Shown here: positions 9,317-19,063 of the stretch, in pieces
How positions within the stretch are numbered: the first letter of the stretch is position 1
How the letters are laid out: every line of letters begins with the position of its first letter
From: Desulfotomaculum nigrificans DSM 574
GTDB lineage: Bacteria; Bacillota; Desulfotomaculia; Desulfotomaculales; Desulfotomaculaceae
Direction: 5' to 3'
DNA: 64,000 nucleotides
Assembly: GCF_000189755.2 (NCBI RefSeq)
Contig: NZ_KI912183.1
Coordinates: 112,266 to 176,265 of the forward strand
The notes under the pieces: model-generated
Told to the model about the DNA's origin: nothing
What the model saw: the letters and a program-made list of their open reading frames with translations, nothing else
The model's database searches: none
Translations under genes and position numbers: made by a program

Positions 9317-9766
9317 GTGACCAGTGAACTGGAAAAAATAGATTTGATCAGAGCCAGGCTGGGCGTTGGTTACAAGGAGGCCAAGGAGGCCCTGGACGCA
9401 GCTGAAGGAGATGTGGTGCAAGCTTTAATTTCCCTGGAGCAGAAAAATCGGGACTGGAATGAAAAACTATATGGCAAGGGTAATGAATTTATTGCCCAGT
9501 TTAAATCCATTATTGAAAAGGGCCATAAAACCAAAGTTAAAGTTAAAAAGGATGATAAGACAGTGGTGGAGTTTCCAGCCACCATTGGTGCGCTGGGCGT
9601 ATTGGGAGCGATGGCCAGTACCCCCATCTTAATTGTCAGCGCCCTGGGCACCATTGCCGGATTAGCCAATAACTACCGGTTGGAATTTGATCGAACCCGG
9701 GAAGATAACTGGCAGCCGGAGGTAGAGGTTCCGGACGACACTTGCGACAACCAACCCCAGCACTAA
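9317..9766 (+). CDS. DUF4342 protein with N-terminal UBA-like domain
   Basis: GTG 9317 (149 residues) is chosen because AAAGGGGGAG lies just upstream; longer in-frame starts would run inside recO. Residues 5-45 (IDLIRARLGVGYKEAKEALDAAEGDVVQAL) resemble a UBA/elongation factor Ts-type helical domain. The rest matches the DUF4342 pattern: a KVKVKKDDKTVVEFP strand region followed by a hydrophobic Gly/Ala helix. Function unknown. It is probably co-transcribed with recO and ends just before the glycyl-tRNA synthetase promoter. Confidence 0.75.
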   Translation: MTSELEKIDLIRARLGVGYKEAKEALDAAEGDVVQALISLEQKNRDWNEKLYGKGNEFIAQFKSIIEKGHKTKVKVKKDDKTVVEFPATIGALGVLGAMASTPILIVSALGTIAGLANNYRLEFDRTREDNWQPEVEVPDDTCDNQPQH

Positions 9767-9770
9767 ACTA

Positions 9771-9799
9771 TTGACAAGACTTTATTATTTTGGTAGATT
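9771..9799 (+). promoter_or_regulatory. Sigma-A promoter of the glyQS T-box transcript
   Basis: Perfect -35 TTGACA at 9771-9776, a 17-bp spacer, then an extended -10 TGG-TAGATT at 9791-9799. Transcription would start near 9806, just ahead of the T-box stem I. A better-looking TATAAT at 9811 lacks a correctly spaced -35. Confidence 0.75.
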
Positions 9800-9805
9800 T
9801 TTGGT

Positions 9806-10056
9806 GTGCTTATAATCGAAGATAGGCGATGAGGGAAAGTTAATCTGGAGGTTGTTTTAACAGCGAGCCGGGTGGGTGGAAGCCGGTAAAACAAGCCAGG
9901 TGAAAGGGGTTCCTGAGCCGCAGGAGGAAAGCCGGTGTATCCCGGTGAGTAAAACCTGCATCAAATGAAGGTGGGCCGTTTTAAACGGTCAAACAGGGTG
10001 GAACCGCGGGAATAGCATCCCGTCCCTGACGTTTGTCAGAGACGGGATTTTTATTT
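9806..10056 (+). ncRNA. Glycine T-box riboswitch leader of glyQS
   Basis: The conserved T-box sequence AGGGTGGAACCGCG is at 9996-10009. Stem I is compact, of the glyQS type: the AGCGAGCCGGG...GGTGGAAGCCGG pattern parallels Bacillus glyQS. A terminator stem (CCCGTC-CTGAC against GTCAG-GACGGG, about 10019-10045, followed by T-rich sequence) competes with the antiterminator that contains the T-box. By alignment with the Bacillus specifier loop, the specifier would be GGG at 9906-9908. Uncharged tRNA-Gly binding would let transcription continue into glyQS. Confidence 0.93.
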
Positions 10057-10098
10057 TATATATAGTTCACCATTTTAGTAGGAGGAGGAGTAGATACC

Positions 10099-10986
10099 TT
10101 GAATTTCCAGGAATTAATTTTGACCCTGAATAAGTTTTGGGCCGAACAAAACTGCATAATCCTGCAGCCATATGATATTGAGAAGGGTGCCGGTACCATG
10201 AACCCCGCCACCTTTTTACGGGCCCTGGGCCCGGAACCCTGGCGGGTGGCTTATGTGGAACCTTCCCGCCGCCCCACTGACGGTCGTTACGGTGAGAACC
10301 CCAACCGTCTGCAGCATTATTTCCAGTATCAAGTTATTCTTAAACCGTCCCCGGATGACGTTATTCCCATTTACCTGGACTCCCTGCGGGCCATTGGTAT
10401 TGACCCGGACCGGCACGACATCCGTTTTGTCGAGGACAACTGGGAATCTCCCACCCTGGGTGCCTGGGGTCTGGGTTGGGAAGTATGGCTGGACGGTATG
10501 GAAATTACCCAATTTACCTATTTCCAGCAGTGCGGCGGCATTGACTGCCACCCGGTAAGTGCTGAAATTACCTACGGTCTGGAGCGCCTGGCCATGTTTA
10601 TCCAGCAAAAGGACAGTGTCTTTGATATCGTCTGGGTAGATGATATTACCTACGGTGATGTTTACCACCAGAACGAAGTGGAACAATCGGGTTATAACTT
10701 TGAAGCGGCCAATACGGACATGCTTTTTGACTTATTTGATATGTATGAGACCGAAGCCAACCGTATCTTGGAAAAAGGCCTGGTATTACCGGCCTATGAC
10801 TATGTTTTAAAATGCTCCCATACCTTCAATTTACTGGATGCCAGGGGGGCCATCAGTGTTTCCGAGCGCCAGGGCTTCATTGCCCGGGTGCGGCAAATGG
10901 CCCGGGCCTGTGCCCAGGCTTATGTGGAGCAACGGGAGAAATTAGGATTTCCTCTGTTAAAGAAAGGGGGCCGCATCAATGGCTAA
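10099..10986 (+). CDS. glyQ: Glycyl-tRNA synthetase alpha subunit
   Basis: A 295-residue catalytic subunit of the bacterial alpha2beta2 glycyl-tRNA synthetase. Highly conserved class II motifs are visible: [53 protein letters not shown] and SFNLLDAR-like [11 protein letters not shown]. Start TTG 10099 follows AGGAGGAGGAG. It lies directly downstream of the T-box and overlaps glyS by 8 bp. Confidence 0.98.
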   Translation: MNFQELILTLNKFWAEQNCIILQPYDIEKGAGTMNPATFLRALGPEPWRVAYVEPSRRPTDGRYGENPNRLQHYFQYQVILKPSPDDVIPIYLDSLRAIGIDPDRHDIRFVEDNWESPTLGAWGLGWEVWLDGMEITQFTYFQQCGGIDCHPVSAEITYGLERLAMFIQQKDSVFDIVWVDDITYGDVYHQNEVEQSGYNFEAANTDMLFDLFDMYETEANRILEKGLVLPAYDYVLKCSHTFNLLDARGAISVSERQGFIARVRQMARACAQAYVEQREKLGFPLLKKGGRING

Positions 10987-13063
10987 GGACTTTTTACTGG
11001 AGATTGGCATAGAAGAAATGCCGGCCCGCTTTCTGGCCCCGGCTTTGGCCCAATTAAAGGAATTAACCGCAAAAACCCTGCAGGAACAAAGAATCGTCTA
11101 TGGTGATATTGCCACCTACGGCACGCCCCGGCGGCTGGTGCTGTACGTAAAAGATGCGGCTGAAGACCAGGCTCCCCTGGAAAAAGAAGTGAAGGGGCCG
11201 GCCAAAAAGGCGGCCTTTGATATTGACGGTAATCCTACCAAAGCCATTCAAGGCTTTATGCGCTCCCAGGGGGTTAGTTTAGAAGACCTGGTGGTGCGCC
11301 ATATCGGCCAGGTGGAATACCTGTATGCCGTTAAGCGGGAAGCAGGCCGACCCACCGCCGATGTTCTGGCGGAGATTTGCCCTGCCCTGATTACCGGACT
11401 GCATTTCCCCAAACCCATGCGCTGGGGTTCCCTGGAAATGCGTTTTGCCCGTCCCATTCGCTGGCTGTTAGCCTTGTTTGGTGATGATGTGGTGCCCTTT
11501 GAACTGGCTAACCTGAAGTCAAATAGAATTACCTACGGGCATCGGTTCCTAACCACCGGGGATTTGCCCATTGCCAATCCGGCGGATTACTTTGACCGGA
11601 TTAGAAAAGCATATGTGCTCATTGACCCGGTGGAACGCAAGGAGGTTATCCGGCAGCAGGTGCAGGAACTGGCGGCGGCCGAAGGCGGTCAGGTGGAAAT
11701 GGACGAAGACCTGCTGGACGAGATCACTAATATCGTTGAATGGCCCACCGCCCTCTGCGGCAGTTTCGACCGGGATTATCTTAAATTACCCGCGGCGGTG
11801 CTGGTCACCCCTATGCGGGAACACCAGCGGTACTTCCCGGTGCTGGGACCGGACGGTCAACTTTTAAATAAATTTATTGCTGTGAGAAACGGTACTAAAG
11901 CTTATTTAGATATTGTCACCGCCGGTAACGAAAAGGTTTTACGGGCCCGCCTGGCCGATGCTGCCTTCTTCTTTGAAGAAGATTTGAAAAAGCCACTGGC
12001 CAGTAAAGTTGATGGTCTAAAGAAAGTGGTATTCTTGGAAGGTTTGGGTACCGTGGCGGATAAAGTTGACCGCATTGGGGCCCTGGCCGACCACCTGGCG
12101 GAATTGCTGGGCGCCGATGAACAACAACAAGAAAAAATTCAGCGGGCCGCTCTGTTGGCTAAAGCGGACCTGGTAACCAATATGGTGTATGAATTCCCCG
12201 AGCTGCAGGGGGTTATGGGGCGGGAATATGCCCTGCGTAACGGCGAAGATCCGGATGTGGCCGAGGCCATCTTCCAGCATTACCTGCCCCGTTTTGCCGG
12301 TGACCAACTGCCGAACACCCTGGCCGGCCGGGTATTAAGCCTGGCTGATAAGATGGACACCATTGTAGGTTGTTTTGCCATCGGCATCCAGCCCACCGGG
12401 TCCGCCGACCCCTATGCGCTGCGTCGGCAGGCCCTGGGTATTTGCCACATTATCACCGAAGGAAATCTCCATCTGTCCCTCAAGCAAATGATTGAGTGGG
12501 CCTACCAGGGATACAGTGCAGAGGTAGAACTAAAATACACCCTGCCCCAGGTTGCCGGCGAGATTGAAGAATTCTTTAAACAGCGGATTAAAGGCATGAT
12601 GAGCGACCGGGGCCTGTCCTATGACACCGTGGAGGCAGTTTTAGCTGTGGGATTTGATGATATAACCGATGCCTTTGCCAGAGGTGCAGCCCTCACTTCC
12701 TTCCGGGACCAGCCCGCCTTTAACGCCCTGATGACTGCCTTCAACCGGGCCAATAACCTGGCCAAAAACGCCACCGGCGGAGCTATCAATGAGGCCTACT
12801 TAGAGCACCCGGCAGAGCATGAGTTATACCGGCAATTAACTGCCCTAACCCAAAAGGTGCAGCCCCTTATTCAAAGCCGGGACTATGTGGCGGCCCTAAG
12901 GGAAATTGCCGCCATCCAGGCCCCGCTCAATGAGTTCTTTGAACAAGTAATGGTGATGGTGGAGGATGAGAGAATAAAAACCAACCGCCTGGCCCTGTTA
13001 AAGAATTTAGTGGATTTAAGCAAAACCGTAGCAGATTTCAGCAAGGTTGTGCTGGAAGGGTAA
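10979..13063 (+). CDS. glyS: Glycyl-tRNA synthetase beta subunit
   Basis: A 694-residue beta subunit, full length for the family. It begins with the typical [15 protein letters not shown] and has the HD-like middle domain and the C-terminal anticodon-binding DALR-type region (about residues 570-690). It binds tRNA and completes the alpha2beta2 enzyme. ATG 10979 lies within the end of glyQ behind AAAGGGGG, so the two subunits are translationally coupled and share the T-box control. Confidence 0.98.
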   Translation: MAKDFLLEIGIEEMPARFLAPALAQLKELTAKTLQEQRIVYGDIATYGTPRRLVLYVKDAAEDQAPLEKEVKGPAKKAAFDIDGNPTKAIQGFMRSQGVSLEDLVVRHIGQVEYLYAVKREAGRPTADVLAEICPALITGLHFPKPMRWGSLEMRFARPIRWLLALFGDDVVPFELANLKSNRITYGHRFLTTGDLPIANPADYFDRIRKAYVLIDPVERKEVIRQQVQELAAAEGGQVEMDEDLLDEITNIVEWPTALCGSFDRDYLKLPAAVLVTPMREHQRYFPVLGPDGQLLNKFIAVRNGTKAYLDIVTAGNEKVLRARLADAAFFFEEDLKKPLASKVDGLKKVVFLEGLGTVADKVDRIGALADHLAELLGADEQQQEKIQRAALLAKADLVTNMVYEFPELQGVMGREYALRNGEDPDVAEAIFQHYLPRFAGDQLPNTLAGRVLSLADKMDTIVGCFAIGIQPTGSADPYALRRQALGICHIITEGNLHLSLKQMIEWAYQGYSAEVELKYTLPQVAGEIEEFFKQRIKGMMSDRGLSYDTVEAVLAVGFDDITDAFARGAALTSFRDQPAFNALMTAFNRANNLAKNATGGAINEAYLEHPAEHELYRQLTALTQKVQPLIQSRDYVAALREIAAIQAPLNEFFEQVMVMVEDERIKTNRLALLKNLVDLSKTVADFSKVVLEG

Positions 13064-13069
13064 TAAAAA

Positions 13070-13120
13070 AGCCTGTTGACCTTCTGGGCATTATGCCCGG
13101 GACGGCGGCAGGCTTTTTTA
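13070..13120 (+). terminator. Intrinsic terminator after glyS
   Basis: An outer stem AGCCTG (13070-13075) with CAGGCT (13109-13114), an inner GGGCAT/ATGCCC hairpin (13086-13098), then TTTTTTAT. It starts 6 bases after the glyS stop. Confidence 0.88.
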
Positions 13121-13146
13121 TATGTCCCTTCGTTAATTTTTTTATA

Positions 13147-13171
13147 CCCAAATTTTTTAAAAAAATTTGGG
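13147..13171. promoter_or_regulatory. Perfect 25-nt palindrome upstream of ccpN
   Basis: CCCAAATTTTTT and AAAAAATTTGGG are perfect inverted copies around a single central A. The sequence lies about 90 bp before the ccpN start in an AT-rich region. It could be an operator or an unstable hairpin; the T-run character is within the arms, not after them, so it is not a standard terminator. Confidence 0.45.
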
Positions 13172-13262
13172 CAAAGGAAGTGATTTTTAACACAATATAG
13201 TATATATTATATGTATTAGTTCTCTAATTAGTATGTCACAATTGAGGTTAGGGGGTGAGGGG

Positions 13263-13898
13263 ATGGAACTTTCCAAAAGGCAGGAGGCCATTTTAGAGAT
13301 TGTTAAAAAAAATGGTCCCATCACCGGTGAGCAAATCGCAGAGCAGCTCAACCTAACCAGGGCGACCCTGCGGCCGGACTTATCTATTCTGACCATGGCA
13401 GGTCTGCTGGAGGCGCGACCGAGGGTAGGTTATTTTTATAGCGGCAAGACTGCTGACCGAGTTTTAGCAGATAAGATCACCCGGATTAAAGTGGGCGATG
13501 TTAAGTCTGTACCCATTGTGGTGCCCGAACAGTGTACCGTATACGATGCAGTGGTAACCATGTTTATTGAAGATGTAGGCACCCTATACGTGGTTCGGGA
13601 AGGCGGTCTGCTGGAGGGAGTTGTCTCCCGCAAGGATCTGCTGAAGTCCACCCTGGGTGGCCAGGACATTCACAAACTTCCTGTGGGTGTCATTATGACC
13701 CGCATGCCCAACGTACACACAACCGATGTGAATGACTCAGTGTGGTTGGCGGCCCACAAGCTACTAACCCACGAAGTGGATTCGCTGCCGGTGGTTAAAA
13801 CTGTGCCTGGTACTAAGGAAAAACAGTATGAGGTTGTGGGGAGATTTTCCAAGACCAACGTAACCCGGCTCTTCGTAGAACTGGGTGAAGGGTCCTGA
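13263..13898 (+). CDS. ccpN: CcpN-like HTH-CBS transcriptional regulator
   Basis: ATG 13263 (211 residues) is chosen over ATG 13233 because a TAGGGGGTGAGG site sits right before it. An N-terminal winged helix-turn-helix (residues 1-60, [27 protein letters not shown]) is followed by two CBS domains (about 75-205). In Bacillus, CcpN (YqzB) represses gluconeogenic genes. The following ppsR-ppdK pair, another carbon switch at the PEP/pyruvate node, fits such a role. The stop overlaps the ppsR reading frame. Confidence 0.88.
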   Translation: MELSKRQEAILEIVKKNGPITGEQIAEQLNLTRATLRPDLSILTMAGLLEARPRVGYFYSGKTADRVLADKITRIKVGDVKSVPIVVPEQCTVYDAVVTMFIEDVGTLYVVREGGLLEGVVSRKDLLKSTLGGQDIHKLPVGVIMTRMPNVHTTDVNDSVWLAAHKLLTHEVDSLPVVKTVPGTKEKQYEVVGRFSKTNVTRLFVELGEGS

Positions 13899-14742
13899 GG
13901 AGGGGTTAGCCATTATTGCGCCAAAAGATGATCATCCGATTGTATATATTGTTTCCGACTCCATTGGTGAAACAGCGGAATTGGTAGCCAAGGCGGCAGT
14001 GAGTCAGTTTAACAGCGGAAATGTAGAAATCCGCCGGGTTCCGTATGTGAACGATCCCCAGGACATTGTGGATGTAGTTGACGAAGCCCAGGGAAATAAT
14101 TGCATCATTGCCTTTACACTGGTTTTGCCGGAATTACGTGAGGTGCTGGTAAGGGAAGCTGACAGGCACCATATTCCAACGGTTGATATTATGGGGCCAT
14201 TTTTAGATGCCTTGACCTTAATTACATCCGGCCCGCCCAAATTGGAACCCGGACTGGTCCGTAAATTGGATGAAGAATATTTTCGCCGGGTAGAGGCCAT
14301 TGAATTTGCCGTTAAGTATGACGACGGCAAGGACCCCCGAGGCATCACCAGAGCGGATATAGTAATCTTAGGGGTATCCCGTACTTCTAAAACACCTTTA
14401 AGCATGTATCTGGCTCATAAGCGCATTAAAGCCGCCAACGTACCGCTGGTTCCGGAAGTGGCACCGCCACAGGAAATTTTTAATTTACCACCGAACAAAG
14501 TAATTGGTTTAACCATTAAGCCGCAACAATTAAATATTATCCGAACCGAGCGGTTAAAAACCCTTGGCCTAACTTCCCATGCTGATTATGCCAGCCATGA
14601 GCGAATTCTGAAAGAATTGGAGTATGCCGAGGGCATTATGAAACGCATCGGATGTCCCATCATAGACGTGACCAACAAGGCCGTTGAGGAGACCGCCAGC
14701 AAGGTGCTGGAGATTTACTACCGGAGCGGACGGCATAGGTAA
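13885..14742 (+). CDS. ppsR: Pyruvate phosphate dikinase regulatory protein (bifunctional kinase/phosphorylase)
   Basis: DUF299 family, about 275-285 residues. Clear signatures: [18 protein letters not shown] at the N-terminus, the P-loop-like [15 protein letters not shown] and the late motif [15 protein letters not shown]. The enzyme inactivates PPDK by ADP-dependent phosphorylation and reactivates it by phosphorolysis; its target gene lies directly downstream. The start is uncertain. GTG 13885 is in frame but overlaps ccpN and has no Shine-Dalgarno, whereas a strong GAGGAGGGG at 13897-13905 precedes two ATT codons (13912, 13915) and no ATG, GTG or TTG in frame. Confidence 0.92.
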   Translation: MKGPEEGLAIIAPKDDHPIVYIVSDSIGETAELVAKAAVSQFNSGNVEIRRVPYVNDPQDIVDVVDEAQGNNCIIAFTLVLPELREVLVREADRHHIPTVDIMGPFLDALTLITSGPPKLEPGLVRKLDEEYFRRVEAIEFAVKYDDGKDPRGITRADIVILGVSRTSKTPLSMYLAHKRIKAANVPLVPEVAPPQEIFNLPPNKVIGLTIKPQQLNIIRTERLKTLGLTSHADYASHERILKELEYAEGIMKRIGCPIIDVTNKAVEETASKVLEIYYRSGRHR

Positions 14743-14791
14743 ATGTGAGATAGGAAGTAAACAGTGAACATAAAGTAAGAGGGAAATACAA

Positions 14792-14814
14792 AAGGTGAGA
14801 AAATCACCTTTGAA
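14792..14814. other. Hairpin in the ppsR-ppdK gap
   Basis: AAAGGTGA and TCACCTTT form an 8-bp perfect stem with a short A-rich loop, ending about 20 bases before the ppdK start. There is no T-run after it on the plus strand, so it is more likely an mRNA leader hairpin near the ribosome-binding site than a terminator. Confidence 0.4.
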
Positions 14815-14834
14815 AATAGGAGGGAAAATCTAAA

Positions 14835-17480
14835 GTGGCAGCCACAAAGTATGTCTATACCTTTTCTGAAGGAAAAGCGGAAATGAAGGACCTGTTGGGT
14901 GGTAAAGGGGCTAACCTGGCTGAAATGACTAACATCGGTTTGCCTGTGCCTCCCGGCTTTACCATCACCACCGAAGCTTGCAAAGAGTTTTATAAAGCAG
15001 GACGTAATTTCCCTGCCGGCCTGGAACAGGAAGTGGAAGAAAAGGTAGCCTGGTTGGAACAGACCCTGGGCAAGAAATTTGGTGATCCCAACGGACCCTT
15101 ACTGGTATCGGTGCGTTCCGGTGCCGTCATCTCTATGCCCGGCATGATGGATACTGTGCTGAACCTGGGTCTGAACGATCAAACAGTCATCGGTTTAGCT
15201 GCCAGCAGCGGTAATCCACGCTGGGCTTACGATTGCTACCGGCGCTTCATTCAAATGTTTGGCAATGTGGTGTTGGGTATCGAACATCACCGCTTTGAGG
15301 CAGTTTTAGAAGACCAGAAATATAAAGCCGGGGTAAAGTATGATAACCAGTTAACTGCTGAAGATTGGCAGGAGGTTATCAAGCACTATAAAACCATTGT
15401 GCGCAAAGAAACCGGTAAAGATTTTCCCCAAGACCCCATGGAGCAATTATATAAAGCCATCTATGCTGTCTTTAATTCATGGGAAAATGACCGGGCCATT
15501 GTCTATCGTAAAATTCACAAAATACCGGATGACCTGGGCACTGCCGTAAACGTGCAGGCAATGGTATTCGGTAATATGGGAGATGATTGTGGTACCGGGG
15601 TAGCTTTTACCCGCAACCCCTCCACCGGGGAAAAGGTACTCTATGGAGAATTTCTCACCAATGCCCAGGGTGAAGACGTAGTGGCCGGTATTCGTACACC
15701 TCAGCCCATCGCCAAGCTGGAAGAAGAAATGCCCGAAGTTTACCGGCAGTTTGCCCAGACCTGTGCTTTGCTGGAAAAACATTACAAAGATATGCAGGAT
15801 ATTGAGTTTACCATTGAGCGGAATAAACTCTGGATGTTGCAAACCCGTAATGGCAAACGGACAGCCCAAGCAGCCATCAGGATTGCCGTAGAAATGGTGG
15901 AGGAGGGGCTCATTAGTAAAGAGACCGCCATTAAACGAGTTGACCCCATGCAGCTGAACCAGCTTTTACACCGCCGCATTGATCCCAATGCCAAGCTGGA
16001 AGTTATTGCTAAAGGTCTGCCTGCTTCCCCCGGTTCCGCCTGCGGCGCCGTGGTATTTGATGCCGATTTAGCGGAAAAATTGGGCGAGCAAGGTAAAAAG
16101 GTAATTTTAGTAGGGACGGAAACCACCCCGGACGATATTCACGGCATGGTGGCATCCCAGGGTATCCTCACTTCCCGGGGCGGCATGACCAGTCACGCGG
16201 CAGTGGTGGCCCGGGGTATGGGCAAACCCTGTGTTTGCGGCTGTGAAAGCATTAAAATTGATTATGAAAACAAACAATTCCTGGTGGGTCAGCTGGTGGT
16301 CAAAGAAGGTGATGTTATCTCCATTGACGGCTCCACCGGTCAAGTAATGCTGGGTGAAGTACCCATGATTGATCCGGAGCTGTCACCGGAGTTCCAAAAA
16401 CTGTTGACCTGGGCGGACGAAATCCGTACCCTGGGCGTCAGGGCCAATGCTGACACCCCGGAGGACGCGGCCAAAGCCAGGGAATTTGGCGCCGGCGGTA
16501 TTGGTCTAACCCGCACCGAGCATATGTTTATGGCCCAGGACAGATTACCCATTGTGCAAGAAATGATCCTGGCCTCCACCCTGGAAGAGCGGGAGGCAGC
16601 CCTGGCCAAACTGCTGCCCATGCAGGAAGGGGACTTCTATGGTATATTAAAGGCTATGGCCGGCTTACCGGTATGTATCCGCCTGCTGGATCCGCCGTTA
16701 CATGAATTCTTACCCAATGCCGAGGAACTGGCGGTGGAAATTACCCGGTTAAAACTAACCAACAGTGATCAGAGCGAAATTAAGGCCAAGGAAGAACTGC
16801 TGCGCAAGGTTCGCTCCCTGTCTGAGTTTAACCCCATGCTGGGTCACCGCGGCTGCCGGTTGGGGATCACCTGGCCGGAGGTATACGCCATGCAGGCCAG
16901 GGCCATCTTCCAAGCCACTGCCCGGTTGGTTAAAGAGGGGTATCAGGTGGAGCCGGAAGTAGAAATTCCTTTGGTGATTGAAGTGAAGGAATTGGCTTAC
17001 CTGCGGCAGGTAGTGGAACGGGTGGCCCAGGAAGTAAAAGAAGCCACCGGGGTGGACTTCCATTATACTGTGGGTACCATGATTGAAGTGCCCAGAGCAG
17101 CATTGCTGGCTGACGAAATTGCCACCCAGGCTGAATTCTTCTCCTTTGGTACCAATGACCTGACCCAAACCACCCTGGGCTTCTCCCGGGACGATGCCGA
17201 AGGTAAGTTCATGCAGCCTTACTTAGAAAAGAAAATCCTTACCGAAAACCCCTTTATGGTGTTAGATCGTAAGGGCGTGGGCAAACTGATGCAGTGGACG
17301 GTAGAAAATGCTCGCCGGGTTAAACCGGAGCTGATTATCGGCATCTGCGGTGAACATGGCGGCGAACCCAGCTCCATTGAGTTCTGCCACCTAATCGGCT
17401 TGGACTACGTCAGCTGCTCACCCTATCGGGTACCCATCGCCCGGTTGGCCGCAGCCCAGGCTAAGGTTAACAACGACTAA
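14835..17480 (+). CDS. ppdK: Pyruvate, phosphate dikinase
   Basis: An 881-residue enzyme of full family length. Order: ATP-grasp nucleotide domain (start KYVYTFSEGKAEMKDLLGGKGANLAEM), central phosphohistidine domain with GGMTSHAAVVARGMGKPCV (the catalytic His follows TS) and C-terminal PEP/pyruvate barrel ending with the catalytic Cys motif GICGEHGGEP. It interconverts pyruvate + ATP + Pi and PEP + AMP + PPi. Its regulator is encoded immediately upstream. GTG 14835 has AGGAGGG about 10 bases before it. Confidence 0.98.
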   Translation: MAATKYVYTFSEGKAEMKDLLGGKGANLAEMTNIGLPVPPGFTITTEACKEFYKAGRNFPAGLEQEVEEKVAWLEQTLGKKFGDPNGPLLVSVRSGAVISMPGMMDTVLNLGLNDQTVIGLAASSGNPRWAYDCYRRFIQMFGNVVLGIEHHRFEAVLEDQKYKAGVKYDNQLTAEDWQEVIKHYKTIVRKETGKDFPQDPMEQLYKAIYAVFNSWENDRAIVYRKIHKIPDDLGTAVNVQAMVFGNMGDDCGTGVAFTRNPSTGEKVLYGEFLTNAQGEDVVAGIRTPQPIAKLEEEMPEVYRQFAQTCALLEKHYKDMQDIEFTIERNKLWMLQTRNGKRTAQAAIRIAVEMVEEGLISKETAIKRVDPMQLNQLLHRRIDPNAKLEVIAKGLPASPGSACGAVVFDADLAEKLGEQGKKVILVGTETTPDDIHGMVASQGILTSRGGMTSHAAVVARGMGKPCVCGCESIKIDYENKQFLVGQLVVKEGDVISIDGSTGQVMLGEVPMIDPELSPEFQKLLTWADEIRTLGVRANADTPEDAAKAREFGAGGIGLTRTEHMFMAQDRLPIVQEMILASTLEEREAALAKLLPMQEGDFYGILKAMAGLPVCIRLLDPPLHEFLPNAEELAVEITRLKLTNSDQSEIKAKEELLRKVRSLSEFNPMLGHRGCRLGITWPEVYAMQARAIFQATARLVKEGYQVEPEVEIPLVIEVKELAYLRQVVERVAQEVKEATGVDFHYTVGTMIEVPRAALLADEIATQAEFFSFGTNDLTQTTLGFSRDDAEGKFMQPYLEKKILTENPFMVLDRKGVGKLMQWTVENARRVKPELIIGICGEHGGEPSSIEFCHLIGLDYVSCSPYRVPIARLAAAQAKVNND

Positions 17481-17587
17481 CCAGAGGAGATTAAGGGTAG
17501 GAGAGGCCACCCCAAAGGGTTGTCACGTGTCGTGAATGGTTGATAAATATAAAAGCAAAAGATAAGCAAACCAAACTAAACATTAAC

Positions 17588-17614
17588 AGGGCCGATGAGG
17601 CCCTATTTTCTTTT
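17588..17614 (+). terminator. Intrinsic terminator after ppdK
   Basis: AGGGCC (17588-17593), loop GATGA, GGCCCT (17599-17604), then ATTTTCTTTT. It lies in the 297-bp ppdK-thpR gap; I see no further feature in the rest of that gap. Confidence 0.8.
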
Positions 17615-17777
17615 GACGGGAAACCCAGTCAAGGTGCAAAACCGGCGGATAATAGAAATTAACACTGGTTAGACTTCATGTTCAATAACCACAAGGGAAA
17701 AAACAGCCATTTGTAAAAAAGGAATTGTAATATCTCCGTCGAATAGTTTCTAAAATAGAAAAGCAAGAGAGGATAAC

Positions 17778-18341
17778 ATGCAAAACCTCAGACTTTTTAT
17801 TGCCATAGACGTCCCGGATTCACTGAAAAATTCCTTAACCGAACTGCAAAGAACAATTTTTGCCGACTCCTCTGTTAAATTGGTGGAGCAGCAAAATCTT
17901 CATCTTACTTTAAAATTTTTAGGTGAAACTCCCGGGGACAAGTGCCCGGACATCGTGCAGGCCATGCAACAAACCGTAATTGGTTGTCCACCCTTTCAAC
18001 TCCGACTGCATGGCCTGGGTATCTTCCCAACCAGGGGTAACCCGAAGGTTGTTTGGGTTGGTATTGGCGGTGCAAGAGGGAAGCTGATCACCTTACAACA
18101 AAATCTGGAACAAAATCTGGCCGGGTTTGGTTTCCCTGCGGAGGGGCGAAAATATTCCCCCCACCTGACCCTGGGCCGACTCCGAGAACCTCTTAATTTA
18201 AATCAGCTACAGACAAACATCGGCCGGTACCGTGAGCAAGAGTTTGGGGCGTGGCAGGTTTCTGCCATTAAACTGATGCAAAGTACCCTAACCAAGGCCG
18301 GCCCCATTTATAAAGTACTGGCCACCATACCGTTGGGTTAA
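17778..18341 (+). CDS. thpR: RNA 2',3'-cyclic phosphodiesterase (2'-5' RNA ligase family)
   Basis: A 187-residue 2H phosphoesterase. The two catalytic HxT motifs are HLTLKFLGE (His42) and HLTLGRLRE (His129), with the expected spacing. ThpR opens 2',3'-cyclic phosphate RNA ends and can reversibly form 2'-5' links in vitro; the cellular substrate is unknown. ATG 17778 follows AGAGAGGAT. It is a single gene after the ppdK terminator. Confidence 0.9.
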   Translation: MQNLRLFIAIDVPDSLKNSLTELQRTIFADSSVKLVEQQNLHLTLKFLGETPGDKCPDIVQAMQQTVIGCPPFQLRLHGLGIFPTRGNPKVVWVGIGGARGKLITLQQNLEQNLAGFGFPAEGRKYSPHLTLGRLREPLNLNQLQTNIGRYREQEFGAWQVSAIKLMQSTLTKAGPIYKVLATIPLG

Positions 18342-18445
18342 AACGGTCTAAACCCTTTGTACCCAACATAATGTTTTATATCAAGGCTAATCTATGCAAA
18401 CCCATCGATTGTCACCCTTCATCCTCTACAAAGGGGGTTTTATTA

Positions 18446-19054
18446 ATGTTAATACTGGGTCTTAACGGCAGCCCCAATGCTGAAGGCAACACATCCTTTA
18501 TGTTGAAAGAAGCTTTACAGGCGGCTGCCGAGACCGGCGCGGAAACCAGGTTGATCAATGTGGCTGAAATTGTGGTGACAGCTAATCAACTGTTTTGTGA
18601 TGCCTGTACCACTCCCTGTGCCGGCGTTTGTTACCGGGATACACCATTAGAGGATTTGCTTAATCTTATCAAGCAGGCTGATGGCATTATTATGGGTAGC
18701 CCGGTATACTTTGGGACCATAGCTTCGCCCATGAAACTGCTGTGGGATAAAAGCCGGGCTTTGCGTAAGGAAAAGGCCCTGGTTGATGTGGTGGGAGCAG
18801 CTATCTCAGTGGGAGGGTCCCGTTTTGGGGGGCAGGAAACCACGGTGAAAGCTCTGCAGGATATCATGTTGGTGCACGGTATGATTCTGGTGGGAGACGG
18901 CGCCTATGACTTTGATGCCGGGCACCTGGGGGCCAGCGCCCAAAGACCGGCAGCTCAGGATCCCGATGCGGTTAAACGCTGCCGCATATTAGGCCACCGG
19001 GTGGCTGAAGTGGCCCGGGCCACTGTTGCTCTTAGACAAAGAAAAAAAGGTTAG
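18446..19054 (+). CDS. NADPH-dependent FMN reductase / flavodoxin-family protein
   Basis: ATG 18446 (202 residues) is chosen because AAGGGGGTTT precedes it; the upstream in-frame ATG lacks a ribosome site. The N-terminal LGLNGSPNAEGNTSFML is the FMN phosphate-binding loop of the FMN_red/flavodoxin family, and GSPVYFGTIASPMKLLWDKS is the second conserved segment. A Cys cluster (CDACTTPCAGVC, about residues 50-62) could bind an Fe-S cluster as in iron-sulfur flavoproteins, which is inference. It is 9 bp upstream of dgt. Confidence 0.82.
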   Translation: MLILGLNGSPNAEGNTSFMLKEALQAAAETGAETRLINVAEIVVTANQLFCDACTTPCAGVCYRDTPLEDLLNLIKQADGIIMGSPVYFGTIASPMKLLWDKSRALRKEKALVDVVGAAISVGGSRFGGQETTVKALQDIMLVHGMILVGDGAYDFDAGHLGASAQRPAAQDPDAVKRCRILGHRVAEVARATVALRQRKKG

Positions 19055-19063
19055 GGTAAGCCC

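Noticed and set aside
9811..9816. Perfect TATAAT upstream of the T-box
   Set aside because: The good -35 at 9771 is 34 bp away, and no -35 is found 17 bp upstream; the extended -10 at 9791-9799 fits better.
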